Shown piece by piece: positions 12,858 through 26,179 of a DNA stretch of 64,000 nucleotides (position 1 is the first letter of the stretch; each line of letters starts with the position of its first letter). This DNA comes from Absidia repens. Lineage: Eukaryota; Mucoromycota; Mucoromycetes; Mucorales; Cunninghamellaceae. The position numbers were made by a program, and so were the translations under genes. The DNA lies in assembly GCA_002105175.1 (NCBI GenBank), contig MCGE01000032.1, positions 62,001 through 126,000 of the forward strand, read 5' to 3'. The notes beneath the pieces were generated by a model. It saw only the letters and a list, made by a program, of their open reading frames with translations. It was not told where the DNA came from and did no database searches.

Positions 12858-15079
12858 CTACACCTTGGCGAAAATTCTGTAATTAGCCTTGACCATACGA
12901 AGGGCAAGAGCCATCAGACTTGCAGTCATTGTAAGTGCCCCACAATATTGAATAGCAGCCGTCCAACCAAAATGTGTCTGTAATAAACCCGAAATTGGCG
13001 TGCCCATCAAAGTACCTATATAAAAAAAAAACGGGACAGGTTCAATATCATTTGAAAAACCGGTCTTAGATTATTATTATTTTTTGGGTCGGGGACTTAC
13101 CAGGCGTGGTGGCTGCATAGGCCATTCCAAGTCCATACTGAATGTTTTCTATACCAACAATGTCAAATGTCACCGCCGGCACCATGGAAACAAATGCACC
13201 GGCAGAAAGGCCGAAAAGCAATGCATAGGCGACATACATTCCATACGAGTCTGCGAATTGCCAAAGAAGCATAGTGAATAGAGCTGAATCGAATAAATGA
13301 CGTACACATCATCAAAAAAATTAAAAATAAAATAAAAATGAGTGTTTTGTTCCATCATAATAATGATCAATCCCACCGCTCTATTTTTATTTTTTTTTTT
13401 ACCTGATACACATGTAAAGGAAAACATGATGTTGAGGCGGCCAAAACGATCACCTAAATAACCCAGGATGATACGACACACGGCGTTGGTAGCAGACATG
13501 ATACTGACCAGTGCGGCACCATTGGTAGCATTCACGCCAATATAAGATGCATAGGTAGGGGCCAAAAAGAACGGAGGAAGGAAACCAAATGGAACCAATA
13601 AGCAAAACAACACAAAGAGGTTGAATTGTTTTCCGAGAAGAGAGGTGTCCACCAATGCCCACCAAGGACGTGCAGAAGCAGATGGTTTGAATCGTGCCTT
13701 GGCCAAAGCAGTGGCAATGCAAAGTAATCCAAAAATCGTAGCACCCATGACTCTGCAAAAAAAAAAAAAAGGAAAAGAGAGTTCAATCTCGGCGTTGACA
13801 TTCCGCTTTATTTTTTTTGTCACAGAGATCGTTCTTTACTTACCGAAGAGCATTTCTGTATCCAAGTTGTGCGATCAATTGCTGTGTCATGGGAGAAAGA
13901 CAAACCCTATAAAAAGAAATATATATTTATATTTAGATTGACATGGATCTTTTTTCTGTTGGTTTTTTTTTTTTTTGATTCTTTTAGCATTACCCTCCAA
14001 TACCGCTACCACTAACAGCGATACCTGTGTAACAAAGTAAAAAGGGGGATCCAAGTTAAAAACAAAACAGTATTCATATTATATATATAATCCACTTTAC
14101 CAGTAGCAAAAGCTCTACGTTTATCGAACCACTGAGATGGCAAACCAATGGATGGAGAAAACACAAACGTAGCACCAATACCGTAAAGCAGACCTTGAGC
14201 TAAATAAATGTGCCACAATTGCGTTGCGAAACTCGCCAAGATTAACCCCAAAGGGGCAACCACAGTACCAATGGCCATGGTTCGTTGATATCCAAGTCTA
14301 ACAATGATGGGGTAAATAAAAAGTCCAAGACACATCATACAAGCATTGGCAGAGGTGCCAACAAACGCAATCCTAAAGGCATCAGTTTCCGTACCGTAAA
14401 TTTCAGGTTGTAAATATCTATATTGAAAAAAAAATAAAGAAGAAATCGGGGAAAGAAAATAGGAAGATTTAGAAACGAGATCGATCGTTTTTTTTTTTTT
14501 TTGTTCGAAAAAGGAAACCTACACTTTTTGGAAGATACCCCAACTACCAATTAAGAAGAAGAAAGAAAAAATCAATATGAGTATGATGAATGAATGGATT
14601 ATTGACGATGGGATGGTTCTTACCAAAAACAAAAGCCAGACACACTGAAATTGACTAGAAAAGTGGAAAGAACGACCAGCCAGCTCTATTTCAGTGAGTA
14701 AGTCGAAGAGAGAAAAAAAAAAAAAAAAATTCAGTAAAAGGATCAAATAATAATATTATTATTTTTTTGACACCAATCTCCGATGCAAAATAATACATAC
14801 TGGACTTGTCCAACTTTCATCTAGCGGTTCCAGAAGCAGATCCGTCTTGGTGGCATTTTTTCCTTCATCGTCCACAGTGTCTGCAAGCTCGACGACGTTG
14901 CCTTTGAAGTCTTTACTTGCATGGTGACTTCTTCGAGACAAAGTGGCGGTGATTTCATTTAAAGAAGCCAAGGTTGGAAAAGGAGCAATTTCTAAAATGG
15001 GAGGATACGACTCATCGTCCACATCAATGGTGGCTTCACTTTGAAGAGATCGATTGTCTTGCTGATGTTTTTCTTCCAT
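12858..15079 (-). CDS. MFS transporter, monocarboxylate-porter (MCT) type
   Basis: Nine exons joined by eye give about 490 residues. Start is the ATG at 15079 (MEEKHQQDNRS), with an acidic cytosolic N-terminus of about 95 residues. TM1 follows as SWLVVLSTFLVNFSVSGFCF, then CWGIFQKVYLQPEIYG, typical of fungal MCT-like carriers. Later blocks read GLFIYPIIVRLGYQRTM, GLLYGIGATFVFSPSIGLPSQWF, IILGYLGDRFGRLNIMF (the MFS loop motif) and TPGTLMGTPISGLLQTHFGW; the stop is TAG at 12858-12860. Such proteins move monocarboxylates or related solutes across plasma or organelle membranes; the substrate here is unknown. Introns have normal GT-AG ends, and one exon is only about 21 bp. Confidence 0.9.
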
Positions 15080-16230
15080 CCTACTTTTTGTGCGTGTATG
15101 TATAATGATCAATAGGAAAGAAAGAGGAAGAGAAATAGAATTTTTTTTGTTTTTTATGATATAGTAGGGTGCTCCGAAAATCCGGATCAAAAAAAAAAAA
15201 AATTATAGTGAAAGATTTGATTTTATTTGATCTACCGCTAGTTTCCCTCTCGAGTGCCACACTAGACTTTACCAAGAAAAACCAATGGAACCCACTTTTC
15301 TCCTTTTTTTACGTTTGTACACACAGTGGGGTATTGTAAACCTCGGATCCATTTCCTGGTGTTAAGTTTTTCCGTGCGCCTGATCAATCCTATCGCATCC
15401 ATTTATAGACTTGGTTTTTTTTTTTTTTGATCAACATCCCCTTCTATCCCCTTCATACAGTAGATCAAAGAATTACTTACTAATCATTTAAATCAAATCC
15501 AGCTGTTTTTTCTATTCTCCGCTGGTAACTGTTACTGCTATTGTTCTTTATTTTTTTCTTGGGTTTCGTACACACAAATCGTAGCAATTCAAATTGGAGC
15601 CACTTGGTTTTCTTTTCTTAGTGACACAACTGGCATGCTTTCCCAAATATAAAATAAAGGAGGAAAGTTGTTGTTTCAGTGATAAAAATCTGAATCAGAA
15701 GCTTCCATTCTGGTTTTATCTCCATCTCTTCGGCCTTTTGCTTTTCCCTAAAGGATCCCTTTTTTTTTCATCAACTGGGAACGCTTCCCAGTCATGACAG
15801 ATTATCACTCACGATGGAGGTCGATCGGAGTCTGTCAGTCAGTTAAATCTCACATCACACATACCCAATCAATATAACCCAAACCCCCTTCCATCCCAGC
15901 ACAGGAACCAAGATAAAAAAAAAAAAAAGCCAACCTTATTATCCTTCTGCCCGATAGTTTTCACGTTAGCTCATATCCCCACATTTCACATACGCAAAAA
16001 AAAATCCCGCCCTTTTTTCCCGTGGTCAACTTTCAGTTTTATATCGACGTGTGTGACACACTCACTCGCCCCTTAGAAAAAACGGGAAAAGACCAAATAC
16101 TACAATCACCATCAATATATATATATAAAGTATACATTTAGCTGTTGTTGTTTTTTATTTCATAAAAATAGTAATCATCTAATCTAATACAAAATGGAAT
16201 CATTATACAATCTATCATCTATTCTAATCT
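15080..16230. other. intergenic, upstream of the MFS gene
   Basis: About 1.15 kb with no supported gene. A TCCCGCCC motif at about 16007 resembles the box found at the start of the dispersed A elements and upstream of TMEM230. The remainder is homopolymer-rich spacer. Confidence 0.4.
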
Positions 16231-16888
16231 CTATCGTCCTCGGACTTGTCTAAACATATCGGCAAATTGTGACATTTCCGTCGAGCAATCACTTTCCGCC
16301 CGTTTCTGTAATGCATAATCCATCTACCGAAGCGCACAAAAAGAGACGAAGGGAGCGGGGGCGGGGTGAGTATATATCAAATCAAAATGGTTTCTCTCTC
16401 TCTCTTTTATCTTACCTTGTCTTGTAAATACGCCACACGGTTTTTATGACTTGGATGCGTACTTGCAAACTGAGGGATCCCATGGCCTGTGCCCGAGTCT
16501 TCCATGCGACGCCAAACCGCCACGGCTTCATGCGGATCAAAACAAGCCTGGGCCATCAATTCCAAGCCCATGGTATCGGCTTCCTTTTCACATTTCCGAG
16601 AGAAAGGTTTGAGCATCATCAAGTTCATGGTCATGTGGTTGAAAAAAAGACTGGGATCAATGCCAAACAACACCAACGTCAATTGCATCGCCAGAAGCAC
16701 CTTGGCAAACGACAGACGTTCCGCACTATGACGTGCCACTTGATGTGAGATTTCATGCCCCAACACCGCCGCCATCCCGTCTTCGTTTTCAACAATTGGA
16801 AGAATGCCCGTAAATACAAACACTTTGCCACCAGGCAAAACAAAAGCACTAAAACAAAACAAAAAAAAACTGAGTATGTGCGTCCCGC

Positions 16889-16930
<42 letters not shown>

Positions 16931-17629
16931 ATGGATGCGCTGGGACACTTACTTTCGTTCAGGCGAATCAATCACATGGAACTCCCAGGCCGTATCATCA
17001 ATCCCAGACACACGAATCAATCGTTTGGCCACTCTGCTGACGAACCGTGTATAGGGATGATATTGAGGAAGAATCCGATGACCGTACTGAGCCATGACTT
17101 CCGCATACGCTTGTTGTGCCATGGCTATATATATATATCCAGATTGAGAAAGGGAGGTAATGAGTAGCAGAACAACAACAACATCATCACAACAGTGGCG
17201 AAAGGCCAATTTTTTTTTTTACTTACCTTCTTCTTGTTTGGGCGTAATGTCCATAAACCGAGTTCGGCCACTAATAGGGACTTTTTCCAAATGAGTGACA
17301 TAATAGCCACCAAATAAAACGGTGCCCGTGCCGACAAAAAGCCATAATCGTCGTGACATGTAAAAGGGTTCATTGTTATTATTGAAGCGTTGGTATTGAC
17401 CAGAGTAGCGAGAAGGATGGGCAGGTGGTCGTGGGGTTGGATACCGGATCATCGGCGATGGTGGTCGTTGTTGTTGTTGACGAGAAGACGACGAGGAGCT
17501 AAACGGTCGCCTATAGCCTAACAACCCATCTCGATTTATCGACTTGTATTGTAAGAGTGATGATGATTTGAGAGGACAAGAGAAATAAGATGGTCGCGAT
17601 CTTTTGAGAAGGTGGGAAAAGGATATCAT
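16231..17629 (-). CDS. OMA1: Mitochondrial inner-membrane metalloprotease OMA1 (M48 family)
   Basis: OMA1 is a stress-activated zinc protease of the mitochondrial inner membrane. The N-terminus (MISFSHLLKRSRPSYFS..RRPFSSSSSSR) is basic and Ser-rich, like an import presequence. One membrane segment follows (LWLFVGTGTVLFGGYYVTHL). The peptidase core has FVLPGGKVFVFTGIL, then AAVLGHEISHQVARH with the HExxH zinc site, and CEKEADTMGLELM supplying the third ligand. The C-terminal part reads STHPSHKNRVAYLQDK and, after an intron at 16324-16415, MDYALQKRAESDCSTEMSQF to the TAG at 16231. Length and order match fungal Oma1. Confidence 0.93.
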
Positions 17630-17861
17630 TTTGAAAGAAAAAAAAAAAAGCGAAAAAAAAAAAAAATGGACATCTTTTTTTTTTTTTTTAGGTGCGTGGT
17701 TTCCATTTCAGATGCCGATCCGAGCCAGGCTTGGTGAGTCTGCCTTCCAACCCATGAACAAAAAAAAAAAAAAAAAAAAAAAAAAGTGGGAAGAAAGGTT
17801 ACTATAGCGTTTCGTTTATTATTGTTATTATTGTTATTATTGTATATAGAGAAAGAATCAT

Positions 17862-20800
17862 TTATTCTTCTACTTTAGCAATAAAATCATCTACTGGTGC
17901 ATAAGGAGTCACTTCTTCCTTGGCGGTGGCCTCAGCAGCAGCAGCAGCGCCAGGGGCAGCAGGAGCCACCTTGTCGGCTTTGATTTTCTTGCCCTTTTTA
18001 TTCTTTTTGACTTTTTTCGCCTGTCGTTTCTTTTTTTTCCTTGCGGCCAAATGATGTTGATCCTCGTCTTGATGAATTTCAATCCCGTCTTGGTCATCAC
18101 TGAGTGCGGGTAAGCCTTCTTTTTCTAAGGTGTAGAGGTGCATTTGTTCACGTAACTCCAGGACATCGTCCAACGACGGGCCCGGGGTCATGATGGCACG
18201 CACAAACCGATGCGCCGGTACTGTTATCTCATCAATGGCTTTTGTAAATGCTTCTTGACGCACTTTGGCAATTTCCATCTCGGCCCTGATTTCCTGCCCA
18301 CGCTCATACTCGAACCGGAGCGGCGTGCCCGGCATCATGATGTGCCGGCTTTCCATTCGATTGTCGTGGTCTTCTTGTGGTACTTCCTCCAACAAGTGAG
18401 GATCCACCACCGAAAGGCTAGTGTCGTCGTCGGTAGGGAACCGTTTCGGCTGGAGCGGTGGTGTCAGTGGGTATTTTTCGCAATCCACGTTGTCGATCGC
18501 AAATACTTTGCATTGCACGCTCGTCCATGCATGCGCTCCATCCACCGCATGAGACCAGCGTAAAAAGGAGAGCACATGGAGTGACATGAGAATGAGGATC
18601 AGCCATCGGTGTAAATGTTGACGTGTGTGGGCCGTAAGAAAATAAGATGATGAGAATTCCGCCGGCGACGATGTGGCGAAAAAAACGCCTGCTGGAGGAT
18701 GTTCACCGGTGAGAGGTCGGCGACGTTTGAAATCAGGGGCCAAAGTACACCATTCCATGAGATTGGTGAAGGCAATGGTACCGAAAAGAAGTGTCGGGAG
18801 CAAGTCGGAAAGGGTCACGGTATGAGGTGTGGCAACCAATAAACCAATCGTAGACGTCAATGCACCACCCATCATAATGGTCGTTGTTTGAATATGACGA
18901 CCTACCCAAAAATTAAAAAAAAAATGTGAGTCAAAAAAAAAAAAAAAAAAATTTTAAAAGGTTTGGGGGAAAATGATTTCATTTTTACTTGACCAAAATT
19001 GTTGACACCAAAGAGCTGAACGGGTCCAATTTAATTGGGTTGCCAATGCCGAAAAAACAGCAACCAAGGGTAACACTCCCAAGCACAGCAAGGTGACATG
19101 GCGGAGCATGGGTTGGAGCACCACATAAACGGATCGTCCTGTCAGATCGTCCCAAATAATATACGCATGAATATGTCGCATCCAGGTGAATGGCTGGGGC
19201 TCCTCATCCGAATCCATCATGGTGGCAGTAGAATCAAGTACGTCAGCTGGGAGGGAGGATAATCGATCATAGACGGCCTTTTTGTAATTTCTCATCAATT
19301 TATGTACTTGCTCCAATTTCTTCTTGAAGGTAAGAGGACCATATTGAACCATCGGTGAGATGTTTTTCACTAACCCAACCCAACCCCCCAAAAAAAAGCG
19401 AGCGGGAATTAAAATGTGATCCGAAAAAAAAAAAATTCAAAAGACTTACAATTTGGATGATGCGCATATTCAAATACCCAAGAAGCCACCGATGTTTTCG
19501 CACTATTCATGCATGATACTTCTTGCTGTGCACCGTCGGTGGCCAAGGGCAGGGTATTGTAATGGCTACTGAGGTAGCATCCTTTGCTATGCAACACGCG
19601 GAAGCGAGTCGTCAACGCATTGATGGGATCATGATTGGAAGTATCATACCCTTCGTCATCTGTGACAACACGAATCCACCACGCATCATTGCCGTCATGC
19701 GTCACAGTGGGATTCCCATACGACCTATACCCAGATTTTTTTTTTTGAAAAAAAAAAAAATCAATTCAAACGCCGCTCATTTATGCCGCCACCTCTTTCC
19801 CCTCCAGAAAAAACTTACGTTACTTCATAAAAGCCTTCTCCAGTATGTATGGGTGCACTTTGGTCATGAGAATGAAGTTTACGCATCGATGCATAATGTT
19901 CCAATTTGAATGCATTGTTGTTATATAAATAATCAGGAGCATCGGTTTTCGAGTAGGTTGTTTTGTCCACTTTTTGAATCACCCAAATATTGTTGATATC
20001 TTCATACGGGTACACAGTCACTTGATTCTCTACATACAAAAGAATAACATTAAAATGGCGAGAAAAGAAAGAAAGAAAAAAAGAATTAAAATAATCTTAC
20101 GGTTGCTGCCAGCGGTGAAAACCTTATCATCCGAATGAAGATATCCATTATTAGAACTGACATGTTTTAATACCACATGAGATCCATAAGCAATATCTAA
20201 TTGAAAGGAATACGTATTTTTTTTTTAAAAAAAAAAAAGGCTCCATCATTTTTTTTTTTTCATTTTCTTACACTGTTGAACGGGTTCAAATGAATTCCCT
20301 ATCAGGGAATAGCGGAGTGGTGAGCTCAGGAACATATCATGTTCTCCAGCATGAGGGACTTTATGAAAATGCCATTGGAATAAGACGAGATACACACTGA
20401 ATGGAAGAACTAGTAAAGTCAAAAGTTGCCCAGCGACCCACTTTGGCATTTTTTTCTAATCCAAAAAAAAAATCAAAAAAGGGAGAGTGAGTATGTTTGA
20501 CATACTCCAAAAGAACTGGTGAGGGGGGGGGATTACCAAAACAACGGTTGGATCACATATTTTTATCCAAAAATCATACGCGGTGACAGCTAAAAAGAAA
20601 GCCACAAGTGATCCAGCCTGCCATTTTGTGCATAATGCACTACCGAGCAAAATGCTAGTCAAACATCGCCGACGAATGCTAAATTGTACCCCCGACCAGC
20701 AAACAAGAAAAAAGAAGTCAAATAACAGGGGGTTTATTATATATATATATATATCTGTGTATACCTTGGTGGACCGGGAGCAAAAAAGGAACAGCAAGCA

Positions 20801-20930
20801 AGACAGCAAAGAAGCGTCAGTAAGGGATTGACGGAAAGGTATCTTGATTGTACCACCATCCCACTTTCTATTTCATACAAGGCAAGAATTGGGGGGTTTT
20901 TTTTAGTTCATACCATACATGACATCCTTT

Positions 20931-20964
<34 letters not shown>

Positions 20965-21751
20965 TAGCTTGACTTGCCAAAAATGAATAGACCAGAAGTA
21001 AATAAAGCCGTGGTATGTGCACATCCCAGCATGCGCACAAACACATAAATGACAGGAATGACAAGCGAGCTTGTTAAAATGGTAACATGGCGAAGGGTGG
21101 CTAAGGGGAATTCATGCATTGTTCTAATAAAAGGAAATAAATTCAACGATGCGAAAATAAATAAAATAAAATAAAAAAAAAGACATTGGTGACTTACTGG
21201 CCAGCATACAAAATGGATTCCGAACCTTGATAACCAGTCCATCGAGCCACGATGCTATAAAGTAGGGTGGCTAAAGGAGGAGTGGTGCCAATATGAAATT
21301 GACCTTTCAATGTCCAATTAATCTGTTGTGCCAGAATAAATTCACTTTGCCTGTCAAAAAAAAAAAAAAAAAAAAAACCAGGAAAAACAATTCAATCGCC
21401 GCGCTCTTTAGGGATATGTTAACATGCTTTTTTTTTTTTTTTTTACGTGAGGAATTGAGGCACGCCAGAATGCCAAAGGCGCACCATAAATGCCATGATG
21501 AATTCAAAAAAGACATGTCCAGGTGAAGACACAAGGGAATGGATGTGATGACGATAAAGGTGATGTGCTGTTGTCCGTTTACTAAACGCCGATTTCTCAT
21601 CATCATCATTATTATTATTATTATTGTCATCACTTGATTCATCGGTTCGTTTATGAGGAGATACATCCGTGTCGTCCTTTTCCTTGTATCCATACGAAGT
21701 GGTATGCATGGCCGGATCGCTCGTATTATGTCGATACCGTAATGAAAACAT
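17862..21751 (-). CDS. Divergent PMT-family (protein O-mannosyltransferase-like) membrane protein with MIR domain
   Basis: Eleven exons joined by eye give roughly 1,000 residues, longer than usual PMTs (about 750-820). Start is ATG 21751 (MFSLRYRHNTSDP). TM1 ends in RLWHSGVP, as in PMTs. The loop that normally carries FDE and HPPLGK reads QSEF and TPPLATLL. VVQSRYLSVN matches the QSR motif, and SALCTKWQAGSLVA the later TM block. A MIR region follows (YIAYGSHVVLKHVSSNNGYLHS; NPTVTHDGNDAWWIRVV; CYLSSH). After the last TM block the protein ends in an unusual tail with a charged helix, a Lys-rich cluster (KKKKRQAKKVKKNKKGKK) and an Ala/acidic end. One intron appears to use a GC donor (20972-20977). 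PMTs add mannose to Ser/Thr in the ER; whether this one is active is doubtful. Confidence 0.85.
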
Positions 21752-22561
21752 AGAATCGACGAATGATAAAAGAGATAAAGAAGGAAGGAATGAAAAAGAA
21801 TTGAATGAACCTGACACATAGGTAGTTGTTGTATATATCTATCAGTGATTAACATGGAGAGAGAGAGGGAGGGGGTATAAGGGGCATACCAAAGTGGACA
21901 ATGTTACCATACTTGGGAGAAACGTCGTCGAATAGGAACCATTTGCTCTCTTATTTTAAACCATGCCATACATTCTTGATTTTTTTTTTTTTTTAGAAAC
22001 AATCAAAAACGTCACAGCATGATCATGATTTCTCAAGTCAAAGATATAGGTTTTCCACTCATGGCGTCTTTCTTCTTTTTGCCAAGTACTGATTTTTTTT
22101 GACCCTAAAATAAAAATGGCGGGGCTTCAAAAAATAAAATCCCCCCACTGCGTTGAGAGATAACCTTTTTGGTGTGTGTTTCTCCCTTTTCCTTTTTATT
22201 TATTTCTTGCTCTTTATTTTTGGGTTTCCCTTTCCTTTTCCTCTTTTTTACATATATATATATATTTATATATACAGTGTCATACAGAACGTTTTTCTTT
22301 TTGTATACTTGACCACACTTTGACATTGGCTCTTTATAACAACAGTGAACGACACAAAAGAATCAATCGAACCCCAGAAAAAAGTGTGATATCACCAGTC
22401 TAGTCATCTTTTGTCATCATCATCCAACCGAAACATCAAAAGTAAACCTACCTTTTTCCTTTTTTTTTTTTTTTTTTTTCCTCAGCCCACCTTTTCTTAT
22501 GTGCTTGTTTTTTTTTATTTATTTATTTTACTATAGAGTTCAATAGAAACAATATATTACA
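21752..22561. promoter_or_regulatory. divergent intergenic region between PMT-like and VPS74 genes
   Basis: About 810 bp separate two start codons pointing away from each other, so it must hold both promoters. It has long T runs, a TATATATATATTTATATATA stretch at about 22254-22275 and CT-rich tracts. No defined factor site was recognised. Confidence 0.5.
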
Positions 22562-23794
22562 ATGTCGACCGTCACACGCCGAAGAGTAGGAGGGTCCTCC
22601 AACCATCCTGAAGACGCAGACGATACGTTCAACAATAGCAGCAGCAATAGCAACAACAATAACAACAAACATAACGATTCACCTTCGTCAGAAAAGAAAA
22701 TAGCCTTTGATCCTCGTGATCTAGACGAATCCAAAGCCAATCCCAAACTCACCTTGATGGAAGAAGTCTTATTACTTGGCCTCAAAGACAAACAGGTAAT
22801 ACTCATATATATACCTGGTACTCTCCATCCTTTTGTCAGTCATCTCATCCACTCTTTTTTTTATTTGTTTTTAGGGCTACCTCTCGTTTTGGAACGACAG
22901 TATCAGTTATGCGTTACGTGGGTGTATTGTGATGGAACTTGCGTTCCGGGGCCGAATTGCCATGGTGAAGGATGCCAATCGACGAAAATACCCATTATCT
23001 GACCGACACATCGAAGTGATCAATGACAAGTTGACGGGCGAAGTGTTACTGGACGAGGCGTTGAAAATGATGAAGATTAGTGAAAAAATGAGTGTGGCCA
23101 GTTGGATTGATTTGATGAGCGGTAAGTACAAGAGAGAAAGTTGTATATATATATTTGTGTGTGGTTATCAATAGTTAGAAGTAAAACGACGCTGAACTTA
23201 TGATGATGATTATTATTTTGGTAGGTGAAACTTGGAATGTGATGAAGATTGGGTATCAACTCAAACAGGTACGTGAACGACTCGCGAAAGGATTGGTAGA
23301 CAAGGGCGTGCTACGTACGGAAAAACGCAACTTTTTGTTATTCGATATGGCAACCCATCCCGTGGCGGATACAGCAGTCAAGGGAAATCTGATCAAATTG
23401 GTATGTATGATGTTGACCACACACGTATCGCCGAGCGCTATTGAAGCCGTCACCGATATTCCACATGCCTACTTGCGTGCCATTGCCATGATCTGTGCCG
23501 CCTATGCTGCCAACGTCCTGGAAAATGCCCTGCTCTTTTTGGAACCCGATGCCCGTGAACATGCCTTCAACAAGGTCGATGAATTGATGAATGATTACTC
23601 TACATGGCCGTTCGCTGGGGAAGGCGCCAAGCTGGATTTCCCCGCCGGAAAGGAATTGTCCCTCGAAGTCATGGCCAGTGTGTTGAATGTGCTGACCAAG
23701 ATGGATGCTATTGTAAGTGACAAATGGTAGTGGTGGTGGTGAGTGAATAAATGATAAACTAACACTCCTTTTTTTTTGGCTTAATTAGCTTTAA
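22562..23794 (+). CDS. VPS74: Vps74 / GOLPH3 Golgi PI4P-binding protein
   Basis: Vps74 binds PI4P at the Golgi and COPI, and holds glycosyltransferases in the cisternae. Exons: 22562-22795, 22875-23121, 23225-23712 and probably a 6-nt coding end 23789-23794. The N-terminus has the basic [10 protein letters not shown] patch known for COPI binding, then an Asn run. The GPP34 domain follows: [38 protein letters not shown], then [22 protein letters not shown] and [20 protein letters not shown]. It closes with [15 protein letters not shown] at 23713, a CTAAC branch site at about 23757 and TTAATTAG before 23789 argue for a last intron giving VLTKMDAIL; without it the frame would stop at 23730. Confidence 0.93.
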
Positions 23795-24599
23795 TGGTGG
23801 ATTCTCTCACTCCTCACTCCTCTCTCTCTCTCTCTCTCCATCTCCTTCCTCCTCCTTCACCTCTATTATTTATCATGTGCTTTATCTTCCTACGGTTACC
23901 TCTTTATCTATATATATACTTTTTTTTATCTATCATCATTTGAATATCATCGTCCCTTTCCTCCTACTGCTTCCTTTTTTTTTTATAAAAAAACACCCAC
24001 ACCCTCCTTTGGTACCCACATTTTACATATGATGCTTATGTTGTAGTTGTTATTATATTTGGGAAATGATTTTGTTGTCGTTGGAAGAAAAATAAAAATT
24101 GAAGTCTGTTACAAAAATGCAAACTGTTTATGTGTCTTTTTTTACAATGTACGGAGGGGATGGGAAAGTGCGAAGGACTTACTATTACTTGACTATAAAC
24201 TTTTTTTTTTTTTTACCATTTATTATGATAGTAAAGTTAAAAGAGAATATTCTTTCATGGTTGGTTTTTATTTCCTGTACACACACATGTGCTATACATT
24301 GTGGGTATACATATTCGACAAGAGAGACTAGATGTTTGAGAGATAATATAAAAGCGACACATTTATTCAGATGTAATAGATATAAGTTATGGTAAATAAA
24401 CTATATAGTCTGCTGTTAATACCCATGACACTTGTAGAAAGGTGAGGTGCTTAGGCATAATTGTGGGTAAATGAAGGTATTTTTTGTAGAATAAACATAA
24501 CGTAATATATAAATCAAGTCTAATCAATGAGGCTATGCGATTCCACTGTGAAGGGGGGGGGATAAAAATCGTTTAGATTCACGAAAGACAAAAAGCCAT
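23795..24599. other. intergenic, 3' side of VPS74
   Basis: CT-rich then AT-rich spacer. AATAAA-like signals near 24089 and 24394 may end the VPS74 transcript. No gene seen. Confidence 0.4.
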
Positions 24600-25270
24600 T
24601 TCCAACCCCGCCCACGTGAAGTATATATTTTCTCTGTCCCGCCTTCATTATTTTTTCGACTCTCTTTCTTTTTTGATTATTTTTTTTCTCCTCGTTTTTT
24701 TCTTCATCATTCAACTTCTATAGTATTATGTTGGACTTATATTAGTGTCAGGACTAGTTTAGAAGCGTTTTAAGAACAGGGATTACAAGATGCAAGGGGA
24801 ATCCCTTTCATTTTGGATCTAGGATCGGAAGGCACCATTTGTTGGCTTTTTGGAGACTTCATTAGCTTAGTTTAGTGTTAGTTTGCTCATTGTTTGTATC
24901 AATATTGAATAAAATGTGTATCTTTTTACTTGCTCCAATGAAAAAATGTCCCAGCAGTCTTTCTCATGTTTTGTGCAATAGATTCTTTTTTTTTTTTTTA
25001 CTACTATCACCTCTTTTGATCTAGTTTTTTTGTTTCCACATAGATATCCCTTTAGCCTTGTACTGTACATACAGTTATTGGTTCCCATTTTACAGTTGTA
25101 CCTTTAGGTTAGTGTTGTCCAATTTTTAGGTTTTAACATTGATTGCCGTCAGGCTGCCTTCATTAAATCGCTTGTTACAATGAACACACTCCCTCTCAGT
25201 TTAATATCAGACCATGTTCCTTCAAATAAAATATATCCTTTTTATTTCCCATCCATTATACATTATAAGC
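24600..25270 (+). repeat. dispersed non-coding element family, copy A2
   Basis: Starts with CCCCGCCCACGTGAAG (CACGTG at 24613-24618). The core GGACTAGTTTAGAAGCG lies at about 24753, and the hairpin GGG-GAAT-CCC at 24796-24805. AATAAA is at 24908-24913. Weaker similarity reaches about 25690, with two copies of a motif near CACTTGATATNAACGG (25396, 25577), each close to a CCAGCGACTGG. The following 25700-26179 is AT-rich spacer including a (TA)n run at about 25709. Confidence 0.8.
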
Positions 25271-26179
25271 GAAGTCGTTATTTTGAAATATTTTTCTGCG
25301 AGTTTCCCTACCTAAAATAATTTCTCTCTAGTTCGTCCACTATGACTAGCCTTTTTTTCTTCCAAAACCCAGCGACTGGTCGACTATTCGTAGATCACTT
25401 GATATGAATGGTGTGGGTCTATTCCTGATCGACCAATCACATTAATGAACATAGGCCGTGTCATGGTTGTATCCGTTACTATCGTCTATTTTTCCTCCCA
25501 GTTTGCTTGGCTTATCCGCTATGACAGCTTATCTCCTTCCCTCTTAAAGGTCCAGCGACTGGTTTGCAGTCTAACGTCACTTGATATTAACGGTGGCGCT
25601 ATTCTCATTGATTTATCCATACGAATAAACCAAAGCCGTGCTGCCTCCGTAGCCTCCCCTATAACACTATTAAAATCTAGCCTCCACTAGACTTGACATA
25701 CTGTAGATATATATATATATATATATATATCCTATTCGCTTCCCTCATTTGCTCATGATGAAAAAAATACAGGGATGATCACGTCGTGTTGTTTCCCACG
25801 GACCCCAATTGTCGTACGCTATTTTTTAAGAGGAAATACCACCCTTTAAAAACATTTAAATAAATCATCCTTAAGGCCACAAAAATAATAAATTACCATA
25901 TAGGCTACCCCAAATGTATCCACTTTAACGTTGAAACAAACACAGACATAATTGACTCTCATCATCAATACATAACACACAAATATACCAATCCGCTTTA
26001 TTGTTTCAGATTCAAAATCGCAGCACATTCTGTCGTATGCCCGTCAAACACTATACCCCCCTCCAGCACAACCAACAAAAAGAAGACATTCATGTAAAAA
26101 AAAAAAATGTAAAAAACAAGTAGATTTTATTAATTTTTTTCACATATACAAAATTAAACTATAAAATATATACTACAAT

